From positions 1 through 8,765 of the forward strand of contig JAKSJQ010000063.1 in the NCBI GenBank assembly GCA_024402115.1: a stretch of 8,765 nucleotides of DNA, in the 5' to 3' direction. The stretch is from Bacteroidales bacterium. GTDB lineage: Bacteria > Bacteroidota > Bacteroidia > Bacteroidales > UBA932. Position 1 is the first letter of the stretch. Every line of letters starts with the position of its first letter. A program made the position numbers and the translations under genes. The notes below the pieces were generated by a model. It saw only the letters and a list, made by a program, of their open reading frames with translations. It did not search any database and was not told where the DNA came from. Below are positions 6,011 through 8,765 of this stretch, piece by piece.

Positions 6011-6906
6011 ACACTAGAGAAGAAATATTGGCCGCCATCCGACAGGAGCTCTCGGAGCTCAAAGATCAGGTTTCCGCGCTCGAGGCAAGGCTTGCCGCCA
6101 TCGAGTCCGAAAGCCCTGCAGATCCGTCGGAAAGTGCCGTGGAGACGCCTGCCGCCTTCGATGACGCGATGATGGCGATCAGCATTGACGATATCATGGA
6201 CGTCGACTTCGGAGAGCCCGAGGTTGCTTATGAGCCAATTGTCGAGGAACCAGAAGCCGAAGAACCAGCTGAGGAGCCTGAGGCCGTGGTTTCAGACGAT
6301 GCGGAGCAGATAGCTGCAATCGAAGATGAAATCTTCGGCGATGTCGAGGTTCCGGCAGAGGCCGCAGTTGAGGAACCTGCAGAAGAGACAGTGGAACCAG
6401 AGGACGCTCCGGTAGAGGAACCGGCTGCGCCAGTTGAAGAACCAGCCGAGGAACCAGAGGTTGAAGAACCGGTAGAGGAGCAGATTGCTGCACCGGTGGA
6501 GGAAGACCTTCCGGAGAGCTTCCCTGAGGAGGATGACGAACCTTCGTTCATGGACATATTCGGAATGGCCCAGTCGGACGAGGGCACCCTCAATGCGAAG
6601 CACCGCGCGGGCAAGAAGAAGGCTGTGATGGATGTCATGGCGACAAAGGAAGCTTGGCGCAGCGATATGCCGGGCTCGCCTGTGAAGGATATCCGCAGCG
6701 CGATCTCCCTCAATGACCGTATCCTCTTCATCCGCACCCTCTTCGACGAGGATCCGGTGATCTTCCAGGACACCATCGCCGAGGTGAACGAGATCGCGAC
6801 CCTGGATGAGGCCGTCGAGTACCTCAAGGAGCACAATCCCGCATGGGATTTCGACAGCGACGTGGTATACAGGTTCATGATGGCCGTAAGGCGCAAGATC
6901 AGGTAA
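6004..6906 (+). CDS. Uncharacterised acidic coiled-coil protein
   Basis: I do not recognise a named family. The 300-residue cytoplasmic-type protein (no signal or membrane segment) has three parts. Residues 1-36 form a likely coiled coil (EELAAIRQ-like heptads through LSELKDQVSALEARLAAIE). Residues 37-180 are strongly acidic and low-complexity, with recurring VEEPAEE/EEPE units and two short hydrophobic-acidic motifs (ISIDDIMDVDFG at 59-70 and AAIEDEIFGDVEV at 104-116). Residues 181-300 form a basic-to-mixed globular domain including SPVKDIRSAISLNDRILFIRTLF and ending in FMMAVRRKIR. That last domain resembles conserved Bacteroidota hypothetical proteins that I recall only from general pattern. 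The stop overlaps the rsmI start (TAATG), implying translational coupling. A scaffold or adaptor role is a guess. Confidence 0.85.
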   Translation: MENTREEILAAIRQELSELKDQVSALEARLAAIESESPADPSESAVETPAAFDDAMMAISIDDIMDVDFGEPEVAYEPIVEEPEAEEPAEEPEAVVSDDAEQIAAIEDEIFGDVEVPAEAAVEEPAEETVEPEDAPVEEPAAPVEEPAEEPEVEEPVEEQIAAPVEEDLPESFPEEDDEPSFMDIFGMAQSDEGTLNAKHRAGKKKAVMDVMATKEAWRSDMPGSPVKDIRSAISLNDRILFIRTLFDEDPVIFQDTIAEVNEIATLDEAVEYLKEHNPAWDFDSDVVYRFMMAVRRKIR

Positions 6907-7628
6907 TGCCAGGAATACTCTACATAGTCCCGACCCCGGTGGGCAACCTCGAGGACATGACTTTCAGGGCCATCAAGGTGCTGAAGGAAGCTGACCTCAT
7001 CCTTGCCGAGGATACGAGGACGAGTTCCGTGCTTCTCAAGCATTTCGATATTCACGGAAGGCTCGAATCGCACCACAAGTTCAACGAGCACAAGACCTCC
7101 GAGATGATCAAGGAGAGGATACTCCAGGGCCTCAACGTCGCCCTTATAAGCGACGCCGGCACTCCGGGTATCTCAGACCCCGGATTCCTGCTCGTGCGCA
7201 CCTGCGCCGCGGAGGGCATCGAGGTCCAGACCCTTCCCGGAGCCACGGCATTCGTGCCGGCCCTTGTGAGCAGCGGATACCCGTGCGACCGTTTCTGCTT
7301 CGAAGGTTTCCTTCCGCAGAAGAAAGGCCGCCAGACCAAGCTCCAGGAGCTTGCAGGGGAGCACAGGACTATGATATTCTACGAGTCACCATACAGGCTC
7401 GTTAAGACCCTCGAGCAGTTCGCGGAATTCTTCGGCCCGCAGAGGGAATGCTCGGTAGCGAGGGAGATAAGCAAGGTGCATGAAGAGCACAAGCGCGGCA
7501 CTCTCGAGGAGGTCGCCGCATGGTATAAGGCCCATGAGCCTAAAGGTGAGATTGTGATAATAGTAGCCGGCGCTCCGGAAGTCAAGAAGGAGAAGAAGCG
7601 CTACTATGAAGAGGAAGAAGAAGCCTGA
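6906..7628 (+). CDS. rsmI: 16S rRNA (cytidine-1402-2'-O)-methyltransferase RsmI
   Basis: SAM-dependent enzyme that 2'-O-methylates C1402 in the ribosomal P site, with RsmH methylating the base. The 240-residue protein has the full tetrapyrrole-methylase-fold motif series: PTPVGNLEDMTFRA (9-22), AEDTRTSSVLL (34-44), SDAGTPGISDPG (82-93), PGATAFVPALVSSG (111-124), FEGFLPQKK (132-140), FYESPYR (158-164), REISKVHEE (186-194) and KGEIVIIVAG (213-222). It lacks the extra C-terminal domain of E. coli RsmI, leaving a charged tail ending EEEEEA. ATG 6906 overlaps the preceding stop by one base and gives MPGILYIVPTP, the usual N-terminus; upstream in-frame codons lie inside the preceding gene. Its last 23 bases overlap the HHH gene in another frame. 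Confidence 0.95.
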   Translation: MPGILYIVPTPVGNLEDMTFRAIKVLKEADLILAEDTRTSSVLLKHFDIHGRLESHHKFNEHKTSEMIKERILQGLNVALISDAGTPGISDPGFLLVRTCAAEGIEVQTLPGATAFVPALVSSGYPCDRFCFEGFLPQKKGRQTKLQELAGEHRTMIFYESPYRLVKTLEQFAEFFGPQRECSVAREISKVHEEHKRGTLEEVAAWYKAHEPKGEIVIIVAGAPEVKKEKKRYYEEEEEA

Positions 7629-8538
7629 GAGTGACAGCCCTGCCGCACGGTCGATGAAGGCAGGTGCGATTGCACTCGTTTTTCTGGTGCTGGGCTACCA
7701 GGCGGCCGTGTTCATCCACCGGGCCGCAGTTACTAAGATCATAAGTGACAGGGACCGCCCTGACACGGTCTACATTGTGGACCGTGAGCTTGCCGAATCC
7801 GTCCTGGGAACCCGGTCGGACGCATCCGGTAGGTCGGTGCGTGCTCCGGGTGGTTCTCCGGCCCATGGAGACGTTTCCGTACGTAGGAACGCGGAGCACG
7901 AGGATGGCGCTGTGCGGGTGCGGGAGAGTCTTCCTGCGGCCCCGGAGACTTTCCGTTTCGACCCGAATACCGTGTCCGTCGAGGATCTGCAGAGGCTCGG
8001 ATTCACCCAGCGCCAGGCCGAGTCCATCGACAACTATCGCAGAAAGGGCGGACATTTCTCCCGCAAGAGCGATTTCGCAAGGTCATACGTCGTGAGCGAG
8101 GAGGTGTATGCCCGTCTCGAGGACTATATAGACATTCCATTGCTGGATCTTAACAGGGCTGATTCACTTGCCCTGACGGGACTTCCGGGAATTGGCGGAT
8201 GGTTTGCGTCACAGATAATCCGCCACAGGGAGGAACTGGGCTCATTCTCACGTAAGGAGCAGCTTCTGAATGTCTACAGGCTCGACAGGGAGCGCTATGA
8301 TGCGATATCCGATCTTGTCTTCGTCAGAGAAGAGGATGCGGAGCCTTTCCATCTGTGGAGCCTTCCTGCCGACTCTCTCCGCCTGCATCCTTACATCCGC
8401 AGCTGGAACCTCGCCAAGGCCATAGTCCTGTATCGGGAGAACAACAGTAGGGATGATTGGACACTCGAAGGGCTCAGATCCGCCGGTGTGCTCTCCGAGG
8501 AGCAGTTCACCAAGCTCTCGCACTGCCTGATCGAGTGA
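7606..8538 (+). CDS. Membrane-anchored triple helix-hairpin-helix protein
   Basis: ComEA-like helix-hairpin-helix (HHH) domains bind DNA backbone non-specifically; this Bacteroidota form has no established function that I can name. The 310-residue protein has a very basic N-terminus (KRKKK), one membrane segment (about 20-38, AIALVFLVLGYQAAVFI), a low-complexity linker (50-116), then three HHH units: about 117-176 (FRFDPNTVSVEDLQRLGF), 178-237 (LDLNRADSLALTGLPGIGGWFA, the most canonical) and 252-308 (SLPADSLRLHPYIRSWNLAKAI). The basic end suggests that the C-terminal domains lie outside the cytoplasm. A DNA-uptake role as for ComEA is possible, but no other competence gene is nearby. ATG 7606 lies inside rsmI and keeps the membrane segment intact. 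It is the last gene of the operon; no terminator is visible after it. Confidence 0.85.
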   Translation: MKRKKKPESDSPAARSMKAGAIALVFLVLGYQAAVFIHRAAVTKIISDRDRPDTVYIVDRELAESVLGTRSDASGRSVRAPGGSPAHGDVSVRRNAEHEDGAVRVRESLPAAPETFRFDPNTVSVEDLQRLGFTQRQAESIDNYRRKGGHFSRKSDFARSYVVSEEVYARLEDYIDIPLLDLNRADSLALTGLPGIGGWFASQIIRHREELGSFSRKEQLLNVYRLDRERYDAISDLVFVREEDAEPFHLWSLPADSLRLHPYIRSWNLAKAIVLYRENNSRDDWTLEGLRSAGVLSEEQFTKLSHCLIE

Positions 8539-8549
8539 GAATGAGACTG

Positions 8550-8672
8550 TCACGTTTCCATCGGCATCGACCTCATCCTGTTGCCGGTGTAGGAATTGCG
8601 TGCGAGATAGTTGAAAGCATTGCGATCAAGGAAGTCTAAAAGCTGAGAGAACACGTATTTTTGATTATGCAT
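8550..8672 (-). pseudogene. Truncated transposase 5' end (IS4-like, DUF4372-type N-terminus)
   Basis: From ATG 8672 the minus strand reads MHNQKYVFSQLLDFLDR then NAFNYLARNSYTGNR. This resembles the start of Bacteroidota IS4-like transposases with an N-terminal DUF4372-type domain, where a phrase like KYVFAQLxxFLDR is followed by GNRYVK and an FTCWNQ block. After GNR (about 8577) the resemblance stops, and the frame ends at 8550 after 40 codons. The expected FTCWNQ and catalytic DDE parts are missing because the HHH gene begins on the other side of the junction. It is therefore a 5' remnant of an insertion sequence. The family call rests on pattern memory only. Confidence 0.55.
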
Positions 8673-8694
8673 GTGCCATTCTACGATAGTCTGG

Positions 8695-8702
8695 CAAAGA
8701 TA
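8695..8702 (-). promoter_or_regulatory. -7 box upstream of the transposase remnant
   Basis: Minus-strand TATCTTTG fits TAnnTTTG and lies 22 bp upstream of ATG 8672. No TTTG -33 is at standard spacing. If active, it would send transcripts leftwards, antisense into the HHH gene. Confidence 0.4.
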
Positions 8703-8765
8703 ATTTCAAATTTATGAATCGAGTCGCCTCAAATCACCAAATCAAAGGATTTCATCTTCATCTAG

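Noticed and set aside
6228..7091. 287-codon open frame on the minus strand, Ser/Gly-rich
   Set aside because: It is antisense to the acidic repeats (GAG/GAA read backwards gives CTC/TTC and shifted Ser-rich codons) and crosses the boundary of two well-supported genes. Its composition is an artefact.
7795..7920. RSDASGRSVRAPGGSPAHGD linker of the HHH protein as a further PERSxG repeat copy
   Set aside because: Only loosely similar at peptide level and no clear DNA unit match; better explained as a low-complexity linker.
8541..8639. 32-codon plus-strand frame after the HHH gene
   Set aside because: It is the antisense of the transposase remnant, with no motif and no visible promoter; most likely chance.
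8730..8750. Repeated CAAATCA heptamer as a possible element end or attachment site
   Set aside because: Two short A-rich copies are expected by chance here, and no matching inverted end is available in the window.

Overview
The window is an ordinary-looking chromosomal segment of a Bacteroidota bacterium, most likely an uncultured gut-type Bacteroidales with moderately high GC. Three things point there. The -7 promoter box TAnnTTTG of this phylum appears upstream of almost every transcription unit. Two secreted peptidases carry lipobox signals and belong to families common in this group. The closest family matches I recognise (HECLGH-type dipeptidyl peptidase III, TK1-type tdk, rplY followed by pth) are typical Bacteroidales genes. 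Genus cannot be decided from the sequence alone.

Layout. Left arm, minus strand: a clostripain-family (C11) lipoprotein peptidase (876-2162), then rplY for ribosomal protein bL25 (200-766), then the first 56 codons of pth (1-170, running off the left edge). rplY-pth has its own promoter, whose upstream element lies against the end of the C11 gene, and a roughly 80-nt leader with two hairpins. Centre, plus strand: a dipeptidyl peptidase III (M49) lipoprotein (2252-4276), divergent from the C11 gene across an 89-bp control region; then a 182-bp gap with two very strong hairpins; then xerD (4459-5331), apparently leaderless. tdk (5335-5952, minus) converges on xerD with a 3-bp gap. Right arm, plus strand: an overlapping three-gene operon with an uncharacterised acidic coiled-coil protein (6004-6906), rsmI (6906-7628) and a membrane-anchored triple helix-hairpin-helix protein (7606-8538). 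The last about 200 bases hold a truncated transposase 5' end on the minus strand with its own promoter-like box.

How the genes relate. rplY, pth and rsmI serve translation (5S-rRNA-binding protein, peptidyl-tRNA recycling, 16S rRNA C1402 ribose methylation). tdk is nucleotide salvage and xerD is chromosome-dimer resolution. The two divergent lipoprotein peptidases suggest extracytoplasmic protein or peptide degradation. The M49 gene has the same restricted proline codons as rplY (only CCT/CCA), which suggests very high expression.

I see no defence island, CRISPR array, tRNA, rRNA or obviously new multi-gene system. The points most worth a second look are the face-to-face promoter palindrome between tdk and the acidic protein, that uncharacterised protein itself, the rplY leader hairpins, the two U-tract-less hairpins after the M49 gene, an in-frame PERSxG repeat inserted in the C11 peptidase, and the leaderless xerD start.
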